From positions 442,585-506,584 of the forward strand of contig NZ_FMYY01000001.1 of assembly GCF_900101595.1 (NCBI RefSeq): a stretch of DNA of 64,000 nt, given 5' to 3'. Position numbers and translations under genes: made by a program. This DNA is from Paenibacillus sp. cl123. GTDB taxonomy: Bacteria > Bacillota > Bacilli > Paenibacillales > NBRC-103111. Each line of letters begins with the position of its first letter. Within the stretch, counting starts at the first letter, position 1. The notes under the pieces were generated by a model. It was not told where the DNA came from, did no database searches, and saw only the letters and a list, made by a program, of their open reading frames with translations. Shown here piece by piece: positions 26,195 through 34,534 of this stretch.

Positions 26195-27430
26195 ATGAAA
26201 CAGGAAGAGCAAGCTGCCGGGACGGGGACGAGAGTGCCGCGAATTTTGCTCCGGTCTTCTTGGCAGGTGGTCAATATCGGCGATATTGCCCATACGCCGG
26301 GCGTTTTGGCTTTGCTGGAGCAGCAGCTGCCGGAAGCGGAGGTGAGGCTGTGGGCATCCCCCGACTTGACGGATGAAGTGATCGAGATGGAGCATCGGCG
26401 CTTTCCCGAACTGAAGATCGTCAAAGGTACTATTGGCCCGGATGGTCAGGCCACTAGCCGGGAATTGGCCGAAGCGGTCGAGTGGTGCGATTTTCTGCTG
26501 CACGGCTCGGGGCCGTATCTGGTGGCGAATGAGGATGTGCAGGCGTTTGTGCAGGCGACGGGCAAGCCCTTCGGCGTGTTCGGCATCACGTATTCGGGCA
26601 ACCCGGCCGAGAAGGACATGCTGGACCAGGCGGAGTTCGTTTATTTCCGCGACACGGTATCGCTTGAGAAGGCGCGGGAGTGCGGGGTCGTCAGCCCGGT
26701 GATGGAATTCGGCCCGGATGGCGCGTTTTCCGCCGATCTGCGCAATGACGCGAAGGCTGAGCGTTACCTGCAGGAGGCCGGGCTGCAAGCGGGAGAATTT
26801 CTCTGCTGCATCCCGAAGCTCAGGCTGACCCCTTATTGGACCATCAAGCCGGAGGTCGCCTTCGATGCGGCCAGGCATGAGCGCAACGAGCGGATGAAGG
26901 AGCATGATCATGTGCTGCTGCGGGAAGCGGTGGCCGCCGTTGTCCGGCAGACGGGCAAGCGGATTTTGTTATGTCCGGAGGACAGCACCCAGATGGCGGT
27001 GGGCAAGGAGATGATCTTCGACAAGCTGCCGGAGGATGTGCGCTCCCATGTGGTCTGGCGCGAGAGCTTCTGGCTCACCGATGAAGCGCTCAGCGTGTAT
27101 GTCCGCTCCGCCGGACTGTTCGGCAACGAGATGCATTCCCCGATCATGTGCGTGGGCAACGGGATTCCGGCGATCGTGTGCAGGTGGGAGGAGCAGACGA
27201 GCAAGGGTTATATGTGGCGGGATATCGGCCTCGGAGACTGGCTGTTCGATCAGGACAACGAGGCCGACCGGAGCCGGCTGGTCGCCGCCGTGCTGGAGAT
27301 GGCGCAGGATACGGAAGCGGCCAAGCGCAAAGCGGAAGCTGCGCGAGACTATGTGCGCGCCAGCCAGCTTCGCATGATAGCAACGCTGAGGCGGTCGTTG
27401 GGGCGCTGTATGGAGCGTGCGGGCTTATGA
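26195..27430 (+). CDS. Polysaccharide pyruvyl transferase family protein
   Basis: This 411-residue protein matches the CsaB/WcaK-like pyruvyl transferase fold: SWQVVNIGDIAHTPGVLALL near the start, FLLHGSGPYLV, then KPFGVFGITYSG, YFRDTVSLEKA, FGPDGAFSADL and the C-terminal GNEMHSPIMCVGNGIPAIV. These enzymes transfer pyruvate from phosphoenolpyruvate to a sugar to make a ketal, usually on cell-wall or exopolysaccharides. A GAGGAGAG site precedes the ATG. Its stop overlaps the start of the SGNH esterase (ATGA). Being inside a sugar-uptake locus is unusual, and its acceptor cannot be named from sequence. Confidence 0.8.
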   Translation: MKQEEQAAGTGTRVPRILLRSSWQVVNIGDIAHTPGVLALLEQQLPEAEVRLWASPDLTDEVIEMEHRRFPELKIVKGTIGPDGQATSRELAEAVEWCDFLLHGSGPYLVANEDVQAFVQATGKPFGVFGITYSGNPAEKDMLDQAEFVYFRDTVSLEKARECGVVSPVMEFGPDGAFSADLRNDAKAERYLQEAGLQAGEFLCCIPKLRLTPYWTIKPEVAFDAARHERNERMKEHDHVLLREAVAAVVRQTGKRILLCPEDSTQMAVGKEMIFDKLPEDVRSHVVWRESFWLTDEALSVYVRSAGLFGNEMHSPIMCVGNGIPAIVCRWEEQTSKGYMWRDIGLGDWLFDQDNEADRSRLVAAVLEMAQDTEAAKRKAEAARDYVRASQLRMIATLRRSLGRCMERAGL

Positions 27431-28443
27431 TCGCGCAAGGCGTGGAGCTGCACAATGTCGCAGAGGCGGAGCCGTGCAAGCTGACGACAGGGGCCATCTT
27501 GCAGCGTTACCCCCGGGAGGTGCGGGAGGCGCTCGGCGAGCGGGGGCGCTTCATCTCCCAGCAAGCGAGCGGCTGCGAGCTCCGGTTCGTGACCGACGCG
27601 GCCAATGTCCGGGTCGCCTTGACGGCGCTGGATGACGACGGGGATGTGATGGTATTCCAGGGGGAGTTTTTCCACTCCCATCATAGGCTGAAGGCCGGCG
27701 TGCTTAGCGTGCTGCATCTCGAAAAGAAGCTTGATCCGGAAGCGGCGAGCGGATTGGTTTCCGGGCAAGCGCGCTTTTCGCCCCTCGTCTGGCGCGTGTT
27801 TTTATGCCGGTATGCGGTCAGCTTTCACGGAGTCGAAACGTTCGGCCATCCGCTTCGGCCGCCGATGCCGGGCGAGGTGCCGGGCAAGCGCTGGCTGAGC
27901 TATGGCTCTTCCATCACGCACGGAGGCGCGGCGCTGAACAACTACAACTCGTATGTTCAGCAGGCGGCACGCCGTCTTGGCGTCGATGTGCTGAATAAGG
28001 GACTGAGCGGAGCCTGCCTGTGCGAGCCGCAGGTGGCCGACTTCTTGGCGGCGCAGAACGATTGGACTGTCATGACGCTGGAAATTGGGGTCAACATGCG
28101 CGGAACGGTTGCGCCCGATGAATTTCGGCGGCGCGCGGCTTATCTGATCGATACGTTATGCGTCCGGCATCCGGATAAGCCCGTCGTGCTGATCACGGTA
28201 TATCCCAATGTGCGAACGTACGCGGCCGAGCCTGATCTGGAGAGCCGGAATGAAGCCGCGTACAACGCTATCCTGCGCGAGCTGGCGGGCGGCGGCCGCC
28301 ACAAGCGGCTTCATTTGATCGAAGGCAGCGATGTGTTGACCGACTTCTCCGCTCTGAGCTGGGATCTGCTCCATCCGTCGGATTACGGCCACACGCTTAT
28401 GGGGGAAAATTTGAGCAGGCTGCTGGCCAAGGTCATGGCATAG
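27427..28443 (+). CDS. SGNH/GDSL hydrolase, probable carbohydrate esterase
   Basis: This roughly 338-residue protein has an N-terminal beta-rich domain (about 1-140) resembling the jelly-roll of CE2-like esterases. An SGNH catalytic domain follows. The catalytic Ser is in YGSSITHGG, block III may be EIGVNMRG (Asn), and the C-terminal DLLHPSDYGH supplies the Asp-x-x-His pair. There is no signal peptide, so it is probably cytoplasmic. It may deacetylate oligosaccharides after import. The ATG lies inside the stop of the pyruvyl transferase gene (ATGA), giving translational coupling. A longer upstream open frame exists but is a shadow of that gene. Confidence 0.78.
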   Translation: MIAQGVELHNVAEAEPCKLTTGAILQRYPREVREALGERGRFISQQASGCELRFVTDAANVRVALTALDDDGDVMVFQGEFFHSHHRLKAGVLSVLHLEKKLDPEAASGLVSGQARFSPLVWRVFLCRYAVSFHGVETFGHPLRPPMPGEVPGKRWLSYGSSITHGGAALNNYNSYVQQAARRLGVDVLNKGLSGACLCEPQVADFLAAQNDWTVMTLEIGVNMRGTVAPDEFRRRAAYLIDTLCVRHPDKPVVLITVYPNVRTYAAEPDLESRNEAAYNAILRELAGGGRHKRLHLIEGSDVLTDFSALSWDLLHPSDYGHTLMGENLSRLLAKVMA

Positions 28444-28464
28444 GCCGCCGTCATGCAGCGAAAC

Positions 28465-28499
28465 ACCGCGCGCCGAGAGAGGCGCGCGGTATGTTTTTT
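28465..28499 (+). terminator. Rho-independent terminator after the SGNH gene
   Basis: ACCGCGCGCC (28465-28474) and GGCGCGCGGT (28481-28490) form a perfect 10-bp stem with a GAGAGA loop, followed by ATGTTTTTT. Confidence 0.85.
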
Positions 28500-28585
28500 G
28501 CCGGGACAGAGAGTTTGCCGTTTGTTTTATGATAAAATAAACAGGCAGCAACGTTTCATTTTCCTCTCTGGCAAAGGAGTCAGTT

Positions 28586-30334
28586 ATGCTCAAAGCGACC
28601 GGTTACGATATACGTCTGGTGATTTATGAAGATGCGGCTATTATGGTGTGTCAGGCATGGTCGGTGAAGGAGCGCCGCGATGTGCTGTTGAAAATCGTGA
28701 AGGAAGGCCCGAAGGCGATTATCGAAAACGCTAAGGTGATGAATGAATATGAAGTCGCCGGAAGTCTCGATTTCCCCGGCATTTTAAAGCCGTTGTCGCT
28801 CTTCAGGGAGGGCAACCGGTTAATTATGGCGAGCGAATGGGCGCATGGCGTGACGCTGAAGCATTTTGTCATGTCGGGAGCTGTATCCCTTCCGGTCTTT
28901 CTAAAGATAGCCATCGGCATTACCGCCATATTGGAGCGGCTGCACCAAAAAAACATTATCCATATGAATATACGGCCGGAAACGGTCGTTGTTGTGCCGG
29001 CTACGATGCAGGTGTACCTGACGGGGCTCGGACATGCGTTTGCGATGAACGAGGACAGACGTCAGACAGGCAACATGCCGCTGATGGAAGGCAGTCCGCC
29101 TTATATGGCACCGGAGCGCAGCAGGCAGCTGGACGGCTGGATCGGGGCAGGCGCCGACCTGTATTCGCTCGGCGTGACCCTGTACGAGGCGCTTGCCGGC
29201 AGGCTCCCCTTTCCGGCGAAAAATGTGCTGGAATGGGCTCACGCCCATGTGGCCAGAGCCCCTCTGCCGATGGACGATGTCTCTCCTGACGTTCCGGTCA
29301 TTTTGCAGCAAGTTATTCTCAAGCTTCTGGAAAAATCGGTCATGCGCAGATATCGGAGCGCAGCGGGCCTTAGGGCGGATCTGGAAGCTTGTCTTAAGCA
29401 GTATGAAGAGCAGGGTCGCATTGACGGCTTCGAGCTCGGGCGGCAGGACAGCTGCGGGCCGGCCGGTGCGCCCTCGGAGAAGCATCCGGACGCCAAGCTG
29501 CCGGATGGAAAGCGGATGGAGGCCAAGGGGAGTTATGCCCAGGTGCTGGATCTGGAGGCGGTCCTGAGAGCGTCCCAGGCGTTCTCAGAAGAGAAGGATT
29601 CGCTGAAGCTGCTGTCCAGATTGATGACCATTATGATGGAGGCATCCGGAGCGGACAAGGGCGTTTGGGTCAAGTCCGCAGGAGGGGAGCTTTTCACGGC
29701 ACTGAAGCTGGATTTGAAGCAAGACGCTTCGCTTTGGACAGGTTTTCTTCCGCTGGACGCGTGCGGCGAAGTCAGTCCGGCCATCGTCCGTGAGGCGGCC
29801 ATAAGCCGGGAGCCCGTCATCCGAAGCGATGCCGGAGGGGGCCGGTTCGATGAGGCTGATCCTTATATGCTCCGGCATGGGCCGAAGTCTGTGCTGGGTT
29901 TGCCGGTGCTGATGCAGGGCGAGTTGCAGGGCGTGTTGTATTTGGAGAACAACTACACGGCCGGGGTATTTGTGGGGGACGGCTTATCGCTTCTGCAAAT
30001 GCTGGCCTTGCAAATGGGCCAAGTGCATGCGCTGACCCAATACTTCGAGCCTTCGAGCCGGGAGGAGTCTGGCCGCGAACCCTTGCCCGGGTCTGCACCG
30101 GCTCTGACGAACCGGGAGCTTGATGTGCTGCAGGGCGTGGCCGCCGGATTATCCAATAAAGAAATTGCGGATCGGCTGGTCATGTCGGCCGGGACGGTCA
30201 AAGTTCATGTCCGCAACGTGTTCGACAAGCTGGGGGTCAACAACCGGGTAAAGGCCGTCGCGATGGCCGCCAAGCTGAACCTGCTGCAAACGAAAGGAAT
30301 ACCCCAAATGGGGTATGTACAGGATGAGAAGTGA
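28586..30334 (+). CDS. Pseudokinase-GAF-LuxR regulator of the NHLP peptide cluster
   Basis: This 582-residue protein has three parts. Residues about 10-265 are a Ser/Thr kinase fold of the type found at the head of bacterial multidomain kinases. Residues about 320-475 are a GAF-like domain (VLGLPVLMQGELQGVLYLEN). Residues about 505-570 are a LuxR HTH (LTNRELDVLQGVAAGLSNKE). The kinase part keeps a lysine (LLKIV), a helix-C Glu, APER and DLYSLGVT. However, the catalytic loop reads HMNIRPE where HxDIxPxN is expected, and the DFG site reads TGLGHA. It is therefore probably a pseudokinase acting as a ligand- or signal-binding module. An AAGGAG site precedes the ATG. The next promoter lies inside its 3' end. 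Confidence 0.82.
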   Translation: MLKATGYDIRLVIYEDAAIMVCQAWSVKERRDVLLKIVKEGPKAIIENAKVMNEYEVAGSLDFPGILKPLSLFREGNRLIMASEWAHGVTLKHFVMSGAVSLPVFLKIAIGITAILERLHQKNIIHMNIRPETVVVVPATMQVYLTGLGHAFAMNEDRRQTGNMPLMEGSPPYMAPERSRQLDGWIGAGADLYSLGVTLYEALAGRLPFPAKNVLEWAHAHVARAPLPMDDVSPDVPVILQQVILKLLEKSVMRRYRSAAGLRADLEACLKQYEEQGRIDGFELGRQDSCGPAGAPSEKHPDAKLPDGKRMEAKGSYAQVLDLEAVLRASQAFSEEKDSLKLLSRLMTIMMEASGADKGVWVKSAGGELFTALKLDLKQDASLWTGFLPLDACGEVSPAIVREAAISREPVIRSDAGGGRFDEADPYMLRHGPKSVLGLPVLMQGELQGVLYLENNYTAGVFVGDGLSLLQMLALQMGQVHALTQYFEPSSREESGREPLPGSAPALTNRELDVLQGVAAGLSNKEIADRLVMSAGTVKVHVRNVFDKLGVNNRVKAVAMAAKLNLLQTKGIPQMGYVQDEK

Positions 30335-30343
30335 GCTTATAAT
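30299..30343 (+). promoter_or_regulatory. NHLM operon promoter with TACCCC-N4-GGGGTA activator box
   Basis: A palindrome ATACCCCAAATGGGGTAT (30299-30316) overlaps the last codons of the regulator. A consensus TATAAT follows at 30338-30343 with no good -35. If transcription starts near 30350 the box is centred close to -42, the usual class II position of LuxR-type activators. The same box and spacing recur at 39720-39765 upstream of the peptide precursor. Confidence 0.7.
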
Positions 30344-30380
30344 TAAGAGCATGCCCGACGAAAAAGAAAAGAAAACGGAT

Positions 30381-30413
30381 GAGCCGGACTGTGCGCTTGA
30401 CACGATTCGGCTC
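30381..30413 (+). other. Hairpin in the 5' leader of the NHLM operon
   Basis: GAGCCG (30381-30386) and CGGCTC (30408-30413) form an interrupted stem with an inner TGTG/CACG pairing, followed by TTTCATTTG. It can terminate the upstream gene. Because the box-driven promoter lies before it, it may also attenuate the operon. Confidence 0.4.
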
Positions 30414-30466
30414 TTTCATTTGTTCGGCATCAAGCGGACGAGGTTCTTGGAAGGAGATCTGTTTTC

Positions 30467-33400
30467 TTGAATAAGCTTATATTTCTGGATATTCCGCTCT
30501 TCGCAGACTTGTCCCGGGTCCATAAGGCTGCGCTGCTGCAGGAATTTACCCAGCTCAGCTACCGCAAAGGGGATTTATTGTTCGAGGAGGGCGAGTTCGG
30601 CGATTCGTTGTACATCATTATGCAGGGCCAGGCGAGAATTTATTTGAGCTCCGAAGCGGGCGGCGAAACGACTCTGGCTGTCCTCGGGGAGAAGGAATAC
30701 TTCGGCGAAATGGCTTTGCTGACGGGCGACCCGCGCTCCGCCTCCGCGATGGCGGAAAGCGATCTGGTCGTGCTGAGGCTGGTCAAGGAATCGTTCGACC
30801 GGATCTTGCTTGAGCATAATGCGTTAGCCGTTCAATTTGCCGGCATTTTGGCCCGGCGGCTTGCCCGGGTGAACCGGCAGTCAAGCCAGGCGGCCTCGTC
30901 GCAGGAGGAGCCGGGCGAAGCGAAAGCGCTGACATCCGGCGGGGCTCTTCGGGAGGACGCGGTTGCAGAGGAGCGGCCGGGGGAGCAGCGGGAAGAGCGG
31001 GAACGGCTGGACCAGCGGGACCAGCGGGACCAGCGGGACCAGAGAGAGCAGGGCGAACGGCGGGCGCAGAAGGAGCAGAAGGAACAGGGAAAGCAGAGGG
31101 AGTGGCAGGATCGGAGTGAACGGCTGGATCAGCGGGAACAGCGGACGCAGCGGGAACAGAAGGAGCAGGGAAAGCAGAGGGAATGGCAGGATCGGAGTGA
31201 ACGGCTGGACCAGCGAGACCAGCGGGACCAGAGAGAGCAGGGAGAACAGCGGCAAGGGGTCGGTGCTGACGCGGCCAGCCGACGTTCTCCGCAGGTCCGG
31301 ACGCTCGGGGCCGTCATTTCCCTGGCTGCCGGCCTGCTGCTGTTTTCCGCGATGCAGACGGGCGGTCAGCCGACGGCGGCCGCCGCGCTCGCCGGGACCG
31401 GACTAACGGCCTTGCTGCTCACGGCCTGCGGGGTCGTGTCGCCGCTGCTGGCGGCCATGCTCATGGCCGCATCCGCCGTCTCGCTGCCCGGCATCGGGCT
31501 TGGCGGCGGCATCTCGGCTTCATCCGCTTCATTCGCTTCATTCGTCTACCCGCTGCTCACCGCGCTCGCTCTCGCCATGTCCGCGCAAGCGGTCTACCGG
31601 ACGGGCGTCGCGCAGCGCTTGCTGCTCCGCTTCGCGCTCCGGCTCCAGGCCAGCGGCGTCAGACCCGGTTCCATGATCGGACTGATGTCCCTTTTAACGG
31701 TATGGCTGCTTCCGTCCTCAAGACTGCGCAGCGAGGCTTTCGCTCTTTTGCAGCTTACGGAACGGGAACGCCACCATGCGGCTGCGTATCCGATCTTGCT
31801 GCTCCAATCCTCGAGCTTATGCTGGTTTGCGGCGGCGCTGCTGCCGGGAAGCTTGACGGATCGGGAGGGCTTTATTCATTGGATGATCACGGCATGGCCG
31901 CTGGCCGCAGTCCTGCTTCTTATTCATCTGATCTTGCCGTTTCTGAAGCGGGAAGGTGAGCGATTGGCGCCCGACTCGTCGATCATGAGCGCGCAGCTCT
32001 CGGTGATGGGCAACTTGTCGGCCAAGGAGACCGCCGCCCTGATCGTCATGCTTGGCGGCGGGTTGGCTATGACGCTGGCTTATTGGCTTGGCCTCAGTCT
32101 GCTCGGAGTCAGCTTGCTGATGGCGCTGGCTTTATCCGCTTGCGGACTGCTGACCAAGGCTGTCGCCCGCGGGGTGAACTATGAGCCGTTTATCATGTTT
32201 GCGCTGCTTGCAAGCGCAGCGGGATTATATGAGGAAGCCGGTCTGCAGCGTTTGACGGCAGGGTGGATTAGCCAGCATATGTCGGCTGCGGGCGCGCTCG
32301 TCGCGTTGTTTGCCGTCGTTGCGCTGCTTGCCCGCTTCGTTCCTCCGATGCTGGCTATTTTCGCCGGCCTGACGGCTTTGGGCTTCGGCTCCGGCTCCGT
32401 CGAGGCGGGGGCGAGCGGAGCGCAAGCGGCTGTTGCGGCGGTGCTGGCCGCGCAATGGCCCATCAGCCTGCCAGTCGCTAAGAAGGTATGGGGTCCGGCT
32501 GTTCTTTATCGCGTACTGCCGGCCGGTCTGTCCCTCCTCGCTGCGGTGTCCGTCTGGCACTGGACGGGCGCGCGGGAGGGACAGCCGCCGGTCCCGATAT
32601 CGGTCATGGCGACGGCCGGCGGTCCGGCGGCGCTCGAGGTGCCGATTGCCGTCCAGCTTCCTCATGATGCGCTCGCCGCCGCTTCCGTCAAGCAAGGCGT
32701 CGAGCTGGCCGTCGCCGATGCGGAGCTGAGCTCCGCCTCGCCGCCCTTGCAGCTGAGGCCGGACTACCGCGGCAGCGGGGAAGCCGGACGAAGCGGGGGG
32801 GCTGCTCCCGTATTCGCCATCGCCGCAGCCGAATCGGACTCGGCATCAGCATCGGCGGTCAGAAGGGAGCTGCCGACCTTGCTCCTCGACGGAGCCGCAT
32901 TGGCCGGGGGGCCGTCTGTAGCGCTGGCGCCTGCCCCCGAAGCCTATGCCGCGGAAGTGGCGGACCTGCTGCTGGGCCAGAGCCTCCATAAGGTCGCGGT
33001 ATATTACGAGGATAGCGTCCCCGGCCGGCAGTTTGCGGCGGCGCTGGAACAAGAGGCCGAGCGGAGAGGGATCAGGGTGGTGGATCGGCTTGCCGCGATT
33101 GCCGGACGTTCGGCGCTCACGGATGCGTTTGTCCGCTGGAAGCTGCTGGAGGCCCAAGCCGTAGCCGTCTACGACGGCAGCGGAGGGGTCGCTCCGGAGC
33201 TTAGCGCGGGGCTAGCCCAGGCCGGGACGCCATACCCGCTCTTGGTCGGACCATCGCTCCCGGGTGCGGATGTTCTTGCGGCGTATAAAGGCAAAGTGTA
33301 CGGCTATACCGACTTGGACGCCCAAACGGGCAGAACGGAGGCTGCGGCTTTCGCGGCGCGGTACCGATTGGCATACGGAGCCGAGCCGAGCAGGCTGGCG

Positions 33401-33649
33401 GCCGCCGCCTATGACGCTGCGCGGCTGATCGCGCAGTCCGCAGGCCTGGCCGCCGCAGCCGAACCGGCTCCGATGCGTGAGGCGCTGGCCCGGATCGGAG
33501 CTTGGGAGGGCGCAGTCCGCCGCTATGCTTTCACTCCCCTTCAGGGAGGCGGCGGAGATAGCGGGGCGTCCGTGCATATCGTTTCATTAACGCCAGAGCC
33601 AGCGCCAAAAACGCCCAAATCCGCGACAACAGGAGAGACGAAGCGATGA
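30467..33649 (+). CDS. Cyclic-nucleotide-binding / SLC13-like membrane / LivK-like fusion protein
   Basis: This protein has 1060 residues. Residues about 5-125 are a cyclic-nucleotide-binding domain (GDLLFEEGEFGDSLYIIMQG, then EYFGEMALLTGDPRSASA). Residues about 140-270 are a charged Gln/Arg/Glu repeat tail. Residues about 282-710 hold some 12 hydrophobic helices resembling an SLC13/ArsB-type permease. The Ser-Asn-Thr substrate motifs of that family are not visible, so transport is doubtful. Residues about 720-1035 resemble a LivK-type periplasmic binding fold (KVYGYTDLD, FAARYRLAYGAEPSRLAAAA). The start is TTG with AAGGAG 10 bases upstream. It is the first gene of the NHLM transport operon and overlaps the HlyD gene (ATGA). 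It may couple an extracellular ligand to a cytoplasmic nucleotide signal. Confidence 0.7.
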   Translation: MNKLIFLDIPLFADLSRVHKAALLQEFTQLSYRKGDLLFEEGEFGDSLYIIMQGQARIYLSSEAGGETTLAVLGEKEYFGEMALLTGDPRSASAMAESDLVVLRLVKESFDRILLEHNALAVQFAGILARRLARVNRQSSQAASSQEEPGEAKALTSGGALREDAVAEERPGEQREERERLDQRDQRDQRDQREQGERRAQKEQKEQGKQREWQDRSERLDQREQRTQREQKEQGKQREWQDRSERLDQRDQRDQREQGEQRQGVGADAASRRSPQVRTLGAVISLAAGLLLFSAMQTGGQPTAAAALAGTGLTALLLTACGVVSPLLAAMLMAASAVSLPGIGLGGGISASSASFASFVYPLLTALALAMSAQAVYRTGVAQRLLLRFALRLQASGVRPGSMIGLMSLLTVWLLPSSRLRSEAFALLQLTERERHHAAAYPILLLQSSSLCWFAAALLPGSLTDREGFIHWMITAWPLAAVLLLIHLILPFLKREGERLAPDSSIMSAQLSVMGNLSAKETAALIVMLGGGLAMTLAYWLGLSLLGVSLLMALALSACGLLTKAVARGVNYEPFIMFALLASAAGLYEEAGLQRLTAGWISQHMSAAGALVALFAVVALLARFVPPMLAIFAGLTALGFGSGSVEAGASGAQAAVAAVLAAQWPISLPVAKKVWGPAVLYRVLPAGLSLLAAVSVWHWTGAREGQPPVPISVMATAGGPAALEVPIAVQLPHDALAAASVKQGVELAVADAELSSASPPLQLRPDYRGSGEAGRSGGAAPVFAIAAAESDSASASAVRRELPTLLLDGAALAGGPSVALAPAPEAYAAEVADLLLGQSLHKVAVYYEDSVPGRQFAAALEQEAERRGIRVVDRLAAIAGRSALTDAFVRWKLLEAQAVAVYDGSGGVAPELSAGLAQAGTPYPLLVGPSLPGADVLAAYKGKVYGYTDLDAQTGRTEAAAFAARYRLAYGAEPSRLAAAAYDAARLIAQSAGLAAAAEPAPMREALARIGAWEGAVRRYAFTPLQGGGGDSGASVHIVSLTPEPAPKTPKSATTGETKR
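31066..31255 (+). repeat. In-frame tandem repeat encoding a Gln/Arg/Glu-rich linker
   Basis: Two near-identical copies of about 80-90 bases encode EQKEQGKQREWQDRSERLDQ. They are flanked by short QRDQRDQ-type units at 31000-31045 and 31215-31235. The linker is predicted to be helical, charged and probably variable in copy number. Confidence 0.8.
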
Positions 33650-34512
33650 AGCCGAATATATTCAGGCAATCTGCCTTGGAGAAGATGTCGTCGCCCGAAA
33701 AGCTGGACGTGCTGATGACGATCGCCCGTCCGAGGCATTGGATTGCCCTGCTGTCCATTTTCATGCTGCTGGCTGCGTTTTTCATATGGGCGGTGGCCGG
33801 AACCTTGACGGTCAAGCTGAACGGAAGCGGCGTATTCCAGCTGCAGGACGGGCTCGCAACCATCGTGCCTGCCGCGGCCGGGCAGGTGACGGATATCGGG
33901 GTGAAGCCCGGCGATGTCGTGCGGCGGGGCGATGCGGTCGCAAGGCTGTTCGACCCTTCCTGGCCGGAGGCCGGGACCCGGGACGACTCCCCCGACCGCG
34001 CTGAGCGGCTGCTGCTGAAGTCCAGAGTCGTCAGCTTGCAGCATGGCCGGGTGCTCAAGGTCCATGTGAAGCCGGGACAATGGGTTCAGAGCGGAGAACC
34101 GCTGTTCACGCTGGAGGCATCGGGCTCCGAGGAGAAATTCGAGGCCATCGTCTACGTGCCGGTGAGCCAAGGCAAAAGCTTGAAGCCCGGCATCGCGGCA
34201 AGGGTATGGCCGAGCGGCGATTATGCCAGCGCCGGCGGCGCCGTATTCGGCGAGGTGGCTGCCGTAGCGCAGGTGCCGGTCACGCTGGCGGATATGGAGC
34301 GGGCGATGGGGAACCGCGAGCTTGCGGCAGCTTACCTGGAGGCCGGTCCCCTGGTGGAGGTCCGGGTTGCGCTGCAGCAAGATGCGGCTCACCCGAGCGG
34401 AATGCGCTGGACCGCTTCGCGCGCCGAGCCCGGCATGACCGTTACGACGGGCATGTTATGCTCGGTCGAGTTCATTCTGGGAAAAATGCATCCGATCGAA
34501 TGGATGTTTTGA
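33646..34512 (+). CDS. NHLM-type HlyD-like secretion protein (membrane fusion)
   Basis: This 288-residue protein has a single membrane helix at about residues 38-60 (IALLSIFMLLAAFFIWAVAG). A barrel-sandwich/lipoyl-like hybrid domain follows: VPAAAGQVTDIGVKPGDVV, and its second half HGRVLKVHVKPGQWVQSGEP. A beta-barrel region ends the protein. It lacks the long coiled-coil hairpin of Gram-negative HlyD, as expected for a Gram-positive host. It fits the short adaptor of NHLM-type bacteriocin exporters. The start overlaps the stop of the preceding fusion gene (ATGA), and 22 bases separate it from the C39-ABC gene. Role: bridge between the exporter and the cell exterior. Confidence 0.8.
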   Translation: MKPNIFRQSALEKMSSPEKLDVLMTIARPRHWIALLSIFMLLAAFFIWAVAGTLTVKLNGSGVFQLQDGLATIVPAAAGQVTDIGVKPGDVVRRGDAVARLFDPSWPEAGTRDDSPDRAERLLLKSRVVSLQHGRVLKVHVKPGQWVQSGEPLFTLEASGSEEKFEAIVYVPVSQGKSLKPGIAARVWPSGDYASAGGAVFGEVAAVAQVPVTLADMERAMGNRELAAAYLEAGPLVEVRVALQQDAAHPSGMRWTASRAEPGMTVTTGMLCSVEFILGKMHPIEWMF

Positions 34513-34534
34513 TCGGGCAAAGAGGTGAAGGGCA

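Noticed and set aside
31066..31255. Possible CRISPR-like array
   Set aside because: The repeat is in frame, contiguous and lacks unique spacers; it encodes a protein linker.
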